Shown here: positions 54,274 through 63,554 of the stretch, one piece after another
How positions within the stretch are numbered: position 1 is the first letter of the stretch
Layout: the number at the start of each line of letters is the position of its first letter
Assembly (NCBI RefSeq): GCF_002836205.1
Contig: NZ_PJBE01000013.1
Span: forward strand, 1,736,001-1,800,000
Direction of reading: 5' to 3'
Origin: Shewanella sp. Choline-02u-19
GTDB taxonomy: Bacteria > Pseudomonadota > Gammaproteobacteria > Enterobacterales > Shewanellaceae
DNA length: 64,000 nucleotides
Position numbers and translations under genes: made by a program
Notes under the pieces: model-generated
Databases searched by the model: none
What the model was told of the DNA's origin: nothing
The model's input: the letters and a program-made list of their open reading frames with translations, nothing else

Positions 54274-57096
54274 CTACAGTTTTAATGCACTGCTAATTAA
54301 CGATTCTTGTTGCTGAGCGTGCAGCGTAGGGTAACCACATGCTGGCGCAGCTGAAGCTTCACGACCGGCGTAGCTCAACTGAGCTCCTGCAGGTACAACG
54401 CTCCAGAAATGATGTTGGCTGCAATACCAAGCCCCTTGGTTTTGCGGCTCTTCTTGGCACCAAACAAAATCTTTGACGTGTGCATAATCAGCGATCATCG
54501 CTGCCGCTTCTTCATGTGGGAACGGATATAATTGTTCCACGCGAATAAGTGCGACGTTATCTTTGCCTTCTTTACGACGACGTTCTAGCAGTTCGAAGTA
54601 AACTTTACCGCTACAGAACACAACGCGATCAACTTTACTCGGCTCTAAGTCATCAATTTCACCGATAACATTTTGGAATGTACCTTCGGCTAACTCTTCC
54701 AAGCTTGAAACCGCTAATGGATGACGTAGCAGTGATTTAGGTGACATAACCACAAGTGGACGACGCATAGGACGTACAACTTGACGGCGCAACATGTGAT
54801 AAACCTGCGCTGGCGTTGATGGCACACAAACTTGCATATTGTGGTTAGCACAAAGCTGTAAGAAGCGTTCTAGACGCGCACTTGAATGCTCAGGGCCTTG
54901 ACCTTCATAACCATGTGGCAGCAACATCGTTAGGCCACATAGACGGCCCCACTTTTGCTCACCAGATGACAAGAATTGGTCAATCACCACCTGTGCACAG
55001 TTAGCGAAATCACCAAACTGAGCTTCCCACAGTGTCAGTCCACCAGGTTCCGCCGTTGCATAGCCATACTCAAATGCAAGCACTGATGCCTCAGACAAGA
55101 CAGAATCAATAAGGTCAATTGGGCCTTGATCGTCAGCGATATTACGCAATGGCATATACGCCGTTGCGTCATTTTGATTATGCAATACAGCATGACGATG
55201 GAAGAATGTTCCACGGCCTGAATCTTGACCTGTAATGCGGATACGCTTCTTATCTTCAAGAATGGATGCGTATGCCAACGTCTCGGCAAAACCCCAATCG
55301 AGAAGCTTTTCGCCAGCAGCCATCGATAGACGGTCTTTGTAGATTTTTGCTACTCGAGATTGCAACTTGTGGCTTTCTGGCACATAACTGATTTTATCGG
55401 CGAGGTTCTTAATGCGATCCATTGACATTTGCGCAGGATAATCATCATTCCACTCAGCGCCGATATAGGGTGTCCAGTCGACAGAATGTAACGTCATAGG
55501 ACGCCACTCTTTAACCACACAATCGCCTTCATCTAATGCATCACGATAAGCGTTCACCATCGAGGTCACTTCGTCGCTGCCGATTGCATTTTCAGCAATG
55601 AGCTTGTCGGCGTAGATTTTTCTTGGTGTAGGATGTTTTTTGATTTTGGCGTACATCAATGGCTGAGTCGCACTCGGCTCATCCGCTTCGTTATGGCCAT
55701 GACGACGATAACAAACCAAATCAATCACCACATCACGCTTAAATTCATTTCGGTAATCAACAGCAAGTTGAGAAACAAAAGCGACCGCTTCAGGGTCATC
55801 AGCATTAACGTGAAAAATAGGCGCCTGTACCATCTTGGCAATATCAGTACAGTATTCTGTTGAACGAACATCTTCCATCAAGTTTGTGGTAAAACCGACT
55901 TGGTTGTTGACAACGATACGGATTGAACCGCCTACTTTAAAGCCGCGAGTTTGCGACATATTAAAGGTTTCTTGAACAATGCCCTGACCCGTAATAGCAG
56001 AATCACCATGGATGGTGATTGGCATCACTTGCAGGCCGCTGTCACATTCACGTCGGTCTAAACGAGCACGTACTGAACCAATAACCACTGGATTTACGAT
56101 CTCTAAGTGAGATGGGTTAAAGGCGAGTGCAAGATGGACATTGCCACCGGGTGTTTCAAAATCTGAGGAAAAACCTTGGTGATACTTAACATCACCCGAG
56201 CCGTTAAGTTCATCGCTATGCTTACCGGCAAATTCATCAAACAACTCTGATGGTTTTTTACCAAGCACATTGACGAGTAGATTTAAACGACCACGGTGAG
56301 CCATGCCGATGACCACTTCTTTGGTACCTGCATCACCCGCACGATAAAGTATTTCGCGCATCATAGGAACAAGCGCATCACCACCTTCGAGTGAGAAACG
56401 TTTTGCACCTGGGAACTTAGCTCCAAGGTATTTTTCGATACCTTCGGCTGCGTTAAGTCCTTCAAGAATGCGAGTTTTATCGGCTTTAGAATATTTTGCG
56501 GCACCGAGAGACGGTTCGAGACGTTGCTGGATCCAGCGTTTCTCGTCCGTATCAGTGATATGCATGTATTCTGCGCCAATCGAACCACAATAAGTGGCTT
56601 TTAACGCTTTAACAAGATCGACTAGCTTCATGGTATCACCACCATGAGCAAACGAACCGGTATTGAATTCACGCTGCATATCATCGCTGTCTAGACCGTG
56701 GAAAACCGGGTCTAATTCAGAAACTTTATCGCGTTTCCAAATGTCTAACGGGTCCAAATTCGCGTTCTGATGACCACGAAAACGGTGCGCGTTAATCATC
56801 TGTAGGACTTTAACTTGTTTTGCATCGACTTCGTGATCGGTCACCTTAGGTGAACCTTTCTGACGTCCATCTAATGCAAGACTACGAAAATAGTCGCGTA
56901 CTTTAGAGTGGGCAGCTTCAGGCACGTCACTAGATGTACCATTCACTAGAGGGAGGTTATCAAACACGACACGCCAGTCTTCAATTACTGACTGCGGATC
57001 TTCTTGATAGGCTTCATACATCTCTTCTACATAGGTCAAATTCGCGCCATTAAGATGAGACGATTCAAGCCAGGCTTTCATGATGCCTTGGTGCAT
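54274..57096 (-). CDS. sucA: 2-oxoglutarate dehydrogenase E1
   Basis: 940 residues from the ATG at 57096, which has AAAGGA about six bases upstream; an in-frame TTG five codons earlier overlaps that ribosome site. Domains: N-terminal segment (AWLESSHLNGANLTYVEEMY), ThDP-binding region with MAHRGRLNLLVNVLGK and GDSAITGQGIVQETFNMS, and a C-terminal transketolase-like region ending near ASAAPACGYPTLHAQQQE. It decarboxylates 2-oxoglutarate and passes the product to SucB. It lies 200 bp after sdhB, beyond a hairpin terminator. Confidence 0.97.
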   Translation of the reverse strand: MHQGIMKAWLESSHLNGANLTYVEEMYEAYQEDPQSVIEDWRVVFDNLPLVNGTSSDVPEAAHSKVRDYFRSLALDGRQKGSPKVTDHEVDAKQVKVLQMINAHRFRGHQNANLDPLDIWKRDKVSELDPVFHGLDSDDMQREFNTGSFAHGGDTMKLVDLVKALKATYCGSIGAEYMHITDTDEKRWIQQRLEPSLGAAKYSKADKTRILEGLNAAEGIEKYLGAKFPGAKRFSLEGGDALVPMMREILYRAGDAGTKEVVIGMAHRGRLNLLVNVLGKKPSELFDEFAGKHSDELNGSGDVKYHQGFSSDFETPGGNVHLALAFNPSHLEIVNPVVIGSVRARLDRRECDSGLQVMPITIHGDSAITGQGIVQETFNMSQTRGFKVGGSIRIVVNNQVGFTTNLMEDVRSTEYCTDIAKMVQAPIFHVNADDPEAVAFVSQLAVDYRNEFKRDVVIDLVCYRRHGHNEADEPSATQPLMYAKIKKHPTPRKIYADKLIAENAIGSDEVTSMVNAYRDALDEGDCVVKEWRPMTLHSVDWTPYIGAEWNDDYPAQMSMDRIKNLADKISYVPESHKLQSRVAKIYKDRLSMAAGEKLLDWGFAETLAYASILEDKKRIRITGQDSGRGTFFHRHAVLHNQNDATAYMPLRNIADDQGPIDLIDSVLSEASVLAFEYGYATAEPGGLTLWEAQFGDFANCAQVVIDQFLSSGEQKWGRLCGLTMLLPHGYEGQGPEHSSARLERFLQLCANHNMQVCVPSTPAQVYHMLRRQVVRPMRRPLVVMSPKSLLRHPLAVSSLEELAEGTFQNVIGEIDDLEPSKVDRVVFCSGKVYFELLERRRKEGKDNVALIRVEQLYPFPHEEAAAMIADYAHVKDFVWCQEEPQNQGAWYCSQHHFWSVVPAGAQLSYAGREASAAPACGYPTLHAQQQESLISSALKL

Positions 57097-57224
57097 TTCT
57101 ATTCCTTTCAAACTGTATACACGTGCTTAGCCAAAGTCATAAATACAGAATCTTGTTCTAAGCAAGGATTCTGCAATCTCTGTAGCCCCTAGAGTTCCAG
57201 ATTTACTATTTTTGTCTTCCATGA

Positions 57225-57260
57225 CAAAAAGAGTCACTCTCCTAAATGAAAGTGACTCTC
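57225..57260 (-). terminator. Terminator/attenuator between sdhB and sucA
   Basis: A stem AGAGTCACT / AGTGACTCT at 57230-57259 with a 12-base loop, followed on the minus strand by TTTTTG. It lies 38 bp after the sdhB stop in the direction away from it only if read leftward, so it should limit sdh transcript entry into suc. Confidence 0.75.
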
Positions 57261-57296
57261 ATAGAGCTATATCAATATCGGCTCTTTAATTTGCAT

Positions 57297-58004
57297 CTAA
57301 ACAGCTCTCTTCAGAAGCATAGACTTAATGTGTCCAATTGCTTTTGTCGGGTTAAGCCCTTTAGGACAAACATCAACACAGTTCATAATACCGTGACAGC
57401 GGAATACACTGTACGCATCATCAAGCTCTGATAAACGCTCTTCAGTCGCAGTATCGCGGCTGTCGATCAAGAAGCGATAGGCATGAAGCAAACCACTCGG
57501 ACCGATGAACTTATCAGGGTTCCACCAGAACGAAGGACAAGCTGTAGAACAACATGCACACATGATGCACTCATAGAGCCCATCTAAATGTGCACGCTCT
57601 TCTGGTGATTGCAGATGTTCACGCGCAGGCGTTTTCTCATCGTTAATCAAGTAAGGCTTTATCTTTTCGTACTGGGTGTAGAACTGTGTTAAGTCTACAA
57701 TTAAGTCACGCACTACAGGCATACCAGGTAGTGGGCGGATCTCAATCTTCTTATTTTTGAAGGTAGAAACAGGCGTGATACACGCTAGACCGTTTTTACC
57801 GTTCATGTTAACACCATCACTACCACACACACCTTCACGGCATGAGCGTCTAAATGACAATGTTGAATCTAACTCTTTTAGCTTTATCAGTGCATCCAGT
57901 ACCATCATATCAGTACCTTCGTCCACTTCTAAGCTGTAATCCTTCATGTAAGGCTTAGTGTCTACATCAGGATTGTAGCGATAAACTGCAAATTCCAATT
58001 TCAT
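57297..58004 (-). CDS. sdhB: Succinate dehydrogenase iron-sulfur subunit
   Basis: 235 residues. The [2Fe-2S] motif SCREGVCGSDGVNMNGKNGL, the [4Fe-4S] motif CIMCACCSTACPSFWWNPD and the [3Fe-4S] motif CHGIMNCVDVCPKGLNPTKA are all complete. It carries electrons from SdhA FAD to ubiquinone in SdhCD. It begins 11 bp after sdhA. Confidence 0.98.
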   Translation of the reverse strand: MKLEFAVYRYNPDVDTKPYMKDYSLEVDEGTDMMVLDALIKLKELDSTLSFRRSCREGVCGSDGVNMNGKNGLACITPVSTFKNKKIEIRPLPGMPVVRDLIVDLTQFYTQYEKIKPYLINDEKTPAREHLQSPEERAHLDGLYECIMCACCSTACPSFWWNPDKFIGPSGLLHAYRFLIDSRDTATEERLSELDDAYSVFRCHGIMNCVDVCPKGLNPTKAIGHIKSMLLKRAV

Positions 58005-58015
58005 CGGGGCTTCTC

Positions 58016-59782
58016 CTAGTAGGTGCGCTTAACAGGCGGGAACGCATCACGAAGCTTAGGCTCCATGTTCACATCACGCTTAGTCATAAGCTCGGTAATC
58101 GGGTCATAAACACTGTGGCATAACCAGTTTTCATCATCACGTTCTAGATAATCTTCACGAGAATGTGCGCCGCGACTTTCAGTACGGAAGTTAGCTGCCG
58201 TAGCTGTCGCAATCGCTGTCGCCATCAAGTTATCAAGCTCTAAGCACTCGATTCGCTGAGTATTAAACTCAGATGAATTATCAGAGAGCTTAGCGTTTGC
58301 TAGACGTGTTCGAATAGTCTTCAGTTCTTCAAGGCCTTCAGCCATTGCGTCACCACTTCTGAATACTGAGAAGTTAAGCTGCATACAAAGTTGAAGATCT
58401 TTACGGATAGCCTCAGGCTCTTCACCATCTTTGTTACTTTCCCAACGATTTAAGCGTGCTAGAGAAGCGTCAATATCGGCTTCAGTGGCATCTTTAGGGT
58501 TAGGTGTAGCATCAAGCGCTTTACCTAAGTGCTGACCTGCTGCACGGCCAAAGACCACCAAATCAAGCAGCGAGTTACCGCCTAAACGGTTAGCGCCGTG
58601 TACTGATACACACGCAATCTCACCAACGGCAAATAGACCCACTATATCTTCTTCGCTGCCATCAGCATTTTGGCGTAACACTTGACCGCTCACTTTGGCA
58701 GGTAATCCACCCATCATATAGTGACAAGTCGGTAATACTGGAATTGGACCATCAGCTGGATCGATGTGCGCGAATGTGCGAGACAATTCACATACACCAG
58801 GAAGACGCGCTTCAAGCGTTTCTTTACCCAAATGATCAAGCTTAAGTAAACAGTGCGGTCCTAATGGACCGTCAAGACCACGACCTTCACGAATTTCAGT
58901 CATCATCGAACGTGCTACCACGTCACGAGAAGCCAAATCTTTCGCGTTAGGGGCATAACGTTCCATGAAACGTTCGCCGTCTTTGTTTAGCAGGTATCCA
59001 CCTTCACCACGACAACCCTCTGTTACAAGAACACCTGCGCCAGCGATACCCGTTGGGTGGAACTGCCACATTTCCATGTCTTGCATTTGAACGCCGGCAC
59101 GGATCGCCATACCAACGCCGTCACCGGTGTTGATGTGTGCATTAGTAGTCGATGCGTAAATACGCCCTGCGCCACCTGTCGCTAAAATTGTTGCCTTAGC
59201 TTTGAAATAAACGATTTCGCCAGTTTCAATTTCGATTGCTGTACAACCGACAATGACACCGTCGTCGTTTTTAACTAAATCTAGCGCGTACCACTCTGAG
59301 AATACTTGAGTCTTATGCTTAACGTTTTGCTGGTATAAACAATGAAGTAGAGCGTGACCTGTTCGGTCAGCTGCTGCAGCAGTACGCGCTGCCTGTTCGC
59401 CACCAAAGTTCTTTGATTGGCCACCGAACGGACGTTGGTAAATAGTACCGTCTTCAAAACGAGAGAATGGTAGACCCATCTGCTCTAATTCGATAACGGC
59501 TTCAGGACCGGTTTTACACATAAATTCAATCGCTTCTTGGTCACCGATAAAATCGGAACCTTTCACGGTATCGTACATGTGCTGTTCCCAGTGATCTTCG
59601 TGCGCATTACCCAGTGCGACAGTAATGCCACCCTGTGCAGATACGGTGTGAGAACGAGTAGGAAAAACTTTAGATAACAGCGCGCAGCTCTTACCTTCTT
59701 TTGAAATCTGCAATGCCGCGCGCATACCCGCGCCACCAGCGCCGATAACAACCACGTCAAATTCGCGAACTGGAATACTCAA
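58016..59782 (-). CDS. sdhA: Succinate dehydrogenase flavoprotein subunit
   Basis: 588 residues. FAD-binding VIGAGGAGMRAALQI, the flavin-linking His in RSHTVSAQGG, active-site regions EGCRGEGGYLLNKDG and PTCHYMMGG, and ANRLGGNSLLDLVVFGRA are conserved. It oxidises succinate to fumarate on the inner face of the membrane. The start codon is TTG at 59780-59782, which follows the sdhD stop TAA with no gap; no in-frame ATG precedes the conserved N-terminus. Translation is therefore probably coupled to sdhD. Confidence 0.97.
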   Translation of the reverse strand: MSIPVREFDVVVIGAGGAGMRAALQISKEGKSCALLSKVFPTRSHTVSAQGGITVALGNAHEDHWEQHMYDTVKGSDFIGDQEAIEFMCKTGPEAVIELEQMGLPFSRFEDGTIYQRPFGGQSKNFGGEQAARTAAAADRTGHALLHCLYQQNVKHKTQVFSEWYALDLVKNDDGVIVGCTAIEIETGEIVYFKAKATILATGGAGRIYASTTNAHINTGDGVGMAIRAGVQMQDMEMWQFHPTGIAGAGVLVTEGCRGEGGYLLNKDGERFMERYAPNAKDLASRDVVARSMMTEIREGRGLDGPLGPHCLLKLDHLGKETLEARLPGVCELSRTFAHIDPADGPIPVLPTCHYMMGGLPAKVSGQVLRQNADGSEEDIVGLFAVGEIACVSVHGANRLGGNSLLDLVVFGRAAGQHLGKALDATPNPKDATEADIDASLARLNRWESNKDGEEPEAIRKDLQLCMQLNFSVFRSGDAMAEGLEELKTIRTRLANAKLSDNSSEFNTQRIECLELDNLMATAIATATAANFRTESRGAHSREDYLERDDENWLCHSVYDPITELMTKRDVNMEPKLRDAFPPVKRTY

Positions 59783-60130
59783 TTAAACACCCCACACAAT
59801 CAAAATGCCTGCGGCCATATAAGAAAAGGCTGCTACGACAAAAACAAACTGAAGCACACCACGTAATGACACACACTTAACGTAATCGGTAAGTACCTGC
59901 CAAACACCAATCCATGCATGGACTAGAATCGCAACCAGTGCGAGAAGTGTGAAGACTTTCATCGGCAGAGCACTGAATAAACCGTGCCATGCATCGTAAG
60001 TCAATGGAGAGCTACATGCGATAAAACCAACCATAAAGATGGTGTAACAGGCTAGAATTACTGCACTTGCACGTATAAGAATAAAGTCATGGACACCACT
60101 GCGACCAAGACTTGCTGCATTAGTTACCAT
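59783..60130 (-). CDS. sdhD: Succinate dehydrogenase membrane anchor subunit SdhD
   Basis: 115 residues from the ATG at 60130, with GGGGA seven bases upstream; a TTG at 60136 is the only earlier option. It starts MVTNAASLGRSGVHDFILIR, with three membrane segments near residues 18-38, 55-78 and 88-112. The heme and quinone site residues R and H of the family are in the first helix region and AILVHAWIGVWQVLTDYV. It overlaps sdhC by 7 bp and abuts sdhA. Confidence 0.95.
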   Translation of the reverse strand: MVTNAASLGRSGVHDFILIRASAVILACYTIFMVGFIACSSPLTYDAWHGLFSALPMKVFTLLALVAILVHAWIGVWQVLTDYVKCVSLRGVLQFVFVVAAFSYMAAGILIVWGV

Positions 60131-60498
60131 ACCCAAATCCCCGCGATGATAGAAAACACTACTGATAACGCCATAGCGACTTTAGCTGAAGTTAATCCTG
60201 AAGAAAGTTCTTCCCAGTAGCCGGCATCCATCACTAAGTGGCGTAAACCCACTATCAAGTGATAACCCAACGCGGTAAGAATTCCCCAAACGATAAACTT
60301 GACGATAAAGTTATCAAAAAGAGATTGGACGCCAGCAAAACTTTCAGCGGATGCTAATGATTCATTAAGCAACCAAATAAGAATACCGACAGCAAACAAC
60401 ATAATAACGCCCGATACACGGTGTAGGATGGACGCGATCGCCGTTGCTGGGAACTGTATAGTCTGCAGATCTAAATGGACAGGTCTTTGCTTTTTCAC
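60124..60498 (-). CDS. sdhC: Succinate dehydrogenase cytochrome b556 subunit SdhC
   Basis: 124 residues. Motifs RPVHLDLQTIQFPATAIASILHRVSG hold the family signature (shown in part: ATAIASILHRVSG) and the heme His lies in YHLIVGLRHLVMDAG. Three membrane helices are visible. First gene of the leftward sdhCDAB operon, divergent from gltA. Confidence 0.95.
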   Translation of the reverse strand: MKKQRPVHLDLQTIQFPATAIASILHRVSGVIMLFAVGILIWLLNESLASAESFAGVQSLFDNFIVKFIVWGILTALGYHLIVGLRHLVMDAGYWEELSSGLTSAKVAMALSVVFSIIAGIWVW

Positions 60499-60781
60499 GT
60501 TCTGCTCACTCTGCTCAATTGAGCTAATTTTTGTTATACGAACCGCTTTTACTCAGATCCCCATCCGTGAACTAGGTCACAGTTTAAGCCCTTTGCAAAA
60601 GAAAACTTGAAACAAACATTTAACAGTTTAGCGACCACTAATTAAGGTTGTATAAATGTGGTAACTATTCGTCAATGTATGCAGCTCATCTGAGCCGCAG
60701 CAAGTATACGTGGGTGAAATGTCAAATACAAACATCACATTATGCAAATTTTGTTTTTTTGGTAAAAAAATCTGCCAAGCC

Positions 60782-60823
60782 CCTGTTGCAACAGGTGGTT
60801 ATTGCTAATTAAGACCATGGTCT
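60782..60823. promoter_or_regulatory. Two perfect palindromes and an ArcA-like site between sdhC and gltA
   Basis: CCTGTTGCAACAGG (14 bp, 60782-60795) and AGACCATGGTCT (12 bp, 60812-60823) are perfect palindromes with centres 29 bp apart. Between them TGCTAATTAA (60803-60812) resembles the ArcA core GTTAATTAA. They may be operators for the divergent TCA-cycle promoters; the binding factors are unknown. Confidence 0.4.
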
Positions 60824-60847
60824 AACAAATTTAAACGCTTATTTAAA

Positions 60848-60877
60848 TTGAAATGTGATCTAGATTCACTGTAAAGT
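60848..60877 (+). promoter_or_regulatory. Candidate gltA promoter
   Basis: TTGAAA (60848-60853) and TAAAGT (60872-60877) are separated by 18 bp, about 50 bp upstream of the ATG. The spacer contains TGTGATCTAGATTCACT, a CRP-like dyad with one base too many between half-sites. Confidence 0.5.
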
Positions 60878-60929
60878 ATTGGGGTTTGATAAGCCGCACT
60901 CAATAAGAATGAAGTAAGGAGAATGGGGT

Positions 60930-62219
60930 ATGGCTGATAATATAGCCAAGTTGGAACTACCAGGGAACGAATCAATCGATTTGCCGATCAAGAAAGGAAC
61001 GGCAGGATTTGATGTAATAGACATCAGTAAGCTAGGTAGCACAGGTCACTTTACCTTCGATCCAGGATTTCTCGCTACAGCTTCCTGCGAATCAGCTATT
61101 ACTTACATCGACGGCGACCAAGGGATCCTGCTTCATCGCGGATACCCAATTGGCGAGTTGGCAATAGATTCTGATTATCTAGATTTATGCTATTTGCTGC
61201 TTTACGGAGAGCTTCCGAATAAAGCACAGTACGATACATTCGTACACACGGTTAAAAACCACACCATGGTTAACGAGCAACTTGCGAGCTTCTTTAGAGG
61301 TTTCAGACGTGATGCTCACCCAATGGCAATGTTGTGTGGCGTTACTGGCGCCCTTTCTGCATTCTACCAAGATTCTTTGGATGTGAATGACGAGCGCCAT
61401 CGCGAAATTGCTGCTTACCGCTTGGTGTCAAAAATGCCAACAATCGCAGCGATGTGCTACAAGTACTCTATTGGTCAGCCTTTTGTCTATCCACGTAACG
61501 ATTTAAGCTACGCTGGTAACTTCCTAAGCATGATGTTTGCAGTGCCATGTGAAGAGTACAAGGTTAATCCAATCGTTGAACGTGCTATGGATCGTATCTT
61601 CATACTACATGCGGATCATGAGCAAAATGCATCGACTTCAACCGTTCGTTTAGCCGGTTCATCTGGGGCTAACCCATTTGCGTGTATTGCTGCGGGTATT
61701 GCGTCTCTTTGGGGACCTGCTCACGGTGGTGCAAACGAAGCTTGCTTAAACATGCTTGAAGAGATCGGTAGTGTTGACCGTATCCCAGAGTTTATTGCAC
61801 GTGCTAAGGACAAAGAAGATCCTTTCCGTCTAATGGGCTTTGGTCACCGTGTTTACAAGAACTTCGACCCTCGTGCAAAAGTTATGCGCGAAACATGTCA
61901 TGAAGTGCTTGCCGAACTCAACGTCAATGATCCATTGTTAGATGTTGCAATGGAACTTGAACGTATTGCTTTAGAAGACGAGTATTTCGTGTCTAAGAAG
62001 CTGTACCCGAACGTTGATTTCTACTCAGGGATCATCATGAAGGCTATTGGTATTCCAACAAGCATGTTCACCGTACTATTCGCATTAGCGCGCACAGTCG
62101 GTTGGATTGCACATTGGAAAGAGATGCTAGATCAGCCTGGTCACAAGATCAGTCGTCCTCGCCAGCTATACACTGGTGATGCTGAGCGTAGCTTTGTTGC
62201 AAAAGACAAACGCGATTAG
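60930..62219 (+). CDS. gltA: Citrate synthase
   Basis: 429 residues, the length of proteobacterial NADH-sensitive type II citrate synthase. Catalytic residues are the His of ADHEQNASTSTVRLAG, the His of WGPAHGGANEACL, and the Asp of GFGHRVYKNFDPRAKVM. It condenses oxaloacetate and acetyl-CoA. AAGGAG precedes the ATG. Followed by a terminator, then by a second degenerate copy of its own 3' end. Confidence 0.98.
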   Translation: MADNIAKLELPGNESIDLPIKKGTAGFDVIDISKLGSTGHFTFDPGFLATASCESAITYIDGDQGILLHRGYPIGELAIDSDYLDLCYLLLYGELPNKAQYDTFVHTVKNHTMVNEQLASFFRGFRRDAHPMAMLCGVTGALSAFYQDSLDVNDERHREIAAYRLVSKMPTIAAMCYKYSIGQPFVYPRNDLSYAGNFLSMMFAVPCEEYKVNPIVERAMDRIFILHADHEQNASTSTVRLAGSSGANPFACIAAGIASLWGPAHGGANEACLNMLEEIGSVDRIPEFIARAKDKEDPFRLMGFGHRVYKNFDPRAKVMRETCHEVLAELNVNDPLLDVAMELERIALEDEYFVSKKLYPNVDFYSGIIMKAIGIPTSMFTVLFALARTVGWIAHWKEMLDQPGHKISRPRQLYTGDAERSFVAKDKRD

Positions 62220-62243
62220 TAAGCGAGTTCGTTAACGAACCCT

Positions 62244-62272
62244 AAAAGGCACTCATTGAGTGCCTTTTTTAT
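62244..62272 (+). terminator. Intrinsic terminator of gltA
   Basis: A stem AAAAGGCACTC / GAGTGCCTTTT with loop ATT and a T-run. A 14-bp palindrome GTTCGTTAACGAAC lies just upstream at 62227-62240. Confidence 0.92.
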
Positions 62273-62273
62273 T

Positions 62274-62500
62274 GGCTAACAAAGCACGTTCACCCCGTTA
62301 TGATTCGCCCTAGCGCGTACAGCTGGTTGGATTGCACATTGGAAAGAGATGCTAGATCAGCCTGGTCACAAGATCAGTCGTCCTCGCCAGCTTTATACCG
62401 GTGATGCTGAACGTAGTTTTGTTGCTAAAGACAAACGCGGTTAGTAAGCAAGCTCATTGCTAAACTAAAAAAGGCACTCATTGAGTGCCTTTTTTATTAC
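62274..62500 (+). pseudogene. Tandem duplicate of the gltA 3' end with its own terminator
   Basis: This segment repeats the last ~50 codons of gltA plus the terminator at an offset of 222-225 bp. 62325-62444 matches gltA 62100-62219 closely: 66 bases are identical, and the remaining differences are mostly at third codon positions (six synonymous, one Asp to Gly at the end). Upstream, the copy has GTTCACC as in gltA but then a stop codon in the frame and a 3-bp insertion. It cannot be translated as a citrate synthase. Confidence 0.88.
62466..62497 (+). terminator. Second, duplicated gltA-type terminator
   Basis: The same GGCACTC-ATT-GAGTGCC hairpin with flanking A and T tracts as at 62244, belonging to the duplicated segment. 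It may be a back-up stop for gltA, or, read leftward, a stop for the pseudouridine synthase transcript. Confidence 0.9.
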
Positions 62501-62543
62501 CTGCGTCAAACATTATTGGCTAGCATGGTAAGTCAATTTGCTG

Positions 62544-63395
62544 TTATCGGAGCAAATTAAGAAAGTCATCCGGTGCCGGTGTCTCAAAAGTAAGTCGCTT
62601 GCCAGTCTTTGGTCGCGTAATACTCAGGCGCAACGCATGCAAACCCATGCGCGGGCCTTCAGTTCCATAACGGGGATCGCCAATCAGCGGATGCCCTAGC
62701 CAAGCCATATGGGCACGAATTTGATGTTGTCGACCCGTCTCCAGTTGAACTTCAAGCAATGACCGCTCCCCCACTGTTCGCAGGGTGTTAAAATGCGTGA
62801 TGGCTTTTTTAGCTTCTGGATGTGGACCAACTATCATTTGATACTTCTCAGGATCTATTCTCAAGGGCTGGTCAATGGTGCCTTGACTCGGATTAGGGCA
62901 ACCCTCAACCACCGCAAGGTAGGTTTTTTCAGCCTCAGCCCAACCATCCATAACGGCTTCGCGCATCTCGCGAGAAGTTGCAAACATCAAAACACCCGAT
63001 GTATCACGGTCAAGCCTATGTACAGGCCAAAGATTAACAGTACGCTTAGGACGCGTGAGCTGCTTGCGAAGAATGGCAAGCGCATGGTCTTTGTTTTCAT
63101 TGGCTGTTGCCACTGACAACAAGCCAGCAGGTTTGTTGATGACGATAAGATCGTTATCCGAATACAAGATTTCAAGCCGGGAGACTTTAAGTTGCACGTT
63201 CTTCCCCGTTGCCCGAACTTCCACGTCATCGCCGACGTTGATCTCATGATCATGGCGCATGATAGGCTGACCGTTGACGATGATGCATCCTGTTGTCAGC
63301 CGTTGTTTTATTTTGCTGCGACTCCAGCCTTTTAGCTCTGTGGTGAGGAAAGAGAGTAAAGGCGATGCCTGTTTCACTCGTAATCTTTCAGACAT
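62544..63395 (-). CDS. RluA-family pseudouridine synthase (RluC/RluD-like)
   Basis: 283 residues from the ATG at 63395, with GGAGAA about ten bases upstream; an earlier in-frame start at 63434 is less likely. The N-terminal S4 RNA-binding domain (SRSKIKQRLTTGCIIVNGQP) is followed by the catalytic domain with IVINKPAGLLSVAT, the active-site Asp motif PVHRLDRDTSGVLMFA and LETGRQHQIRAHMAWLGHPL. It isomerises uridines in rRNA. The exact target cannot be assigned. Confidence 0.93.
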   Translation of the reverse strand: MSERLRVKQASPLLSFLTTELKGWSRSKIKQRLTTGCIIVNGQPIMRHDHEINVGDDVEVRATGKNVQLKVSRLEILYSDNDLIVINKPAGLLSVATANENKDHALAILRKQLTRPKRTVNLWPVHRLDRDTSGVLMFATSREMREAVMDGWAEAEKTYLAVVEGCPNPSQGTIDQPLRIDPEKYQMIVGPHPEAKKAITHFNTLRTVGERSLLEVQLETGRQHQIRAHMAWLGHPLIGDPRYGTEGPRMGLHALRLSITRPKTGKRLTFETPAPDDFLNLLR

Positions 63396-63554
63396 AGTAA
63401 GTTGTTCTCCAGCTTGGTGTTTCCAGTAATTCAATAGACATAATGATCATAGCAACGCCCACGTAACAGGCAAATAATGCTTGGCTAAAATTGGCGGGAA
63501 AATTAGCGTTTGACGTACATTAGATGCGTTTGTTAAGTGTCGCAGCACTGATTT

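Noticed and set aside
60854..60870. CRP site in the gltA promoter (TGTGATCTAGATTCACT)
   Set aside because: The half-sites are seven rather than six bases apart, so it is only noted as CRP-like and not called.
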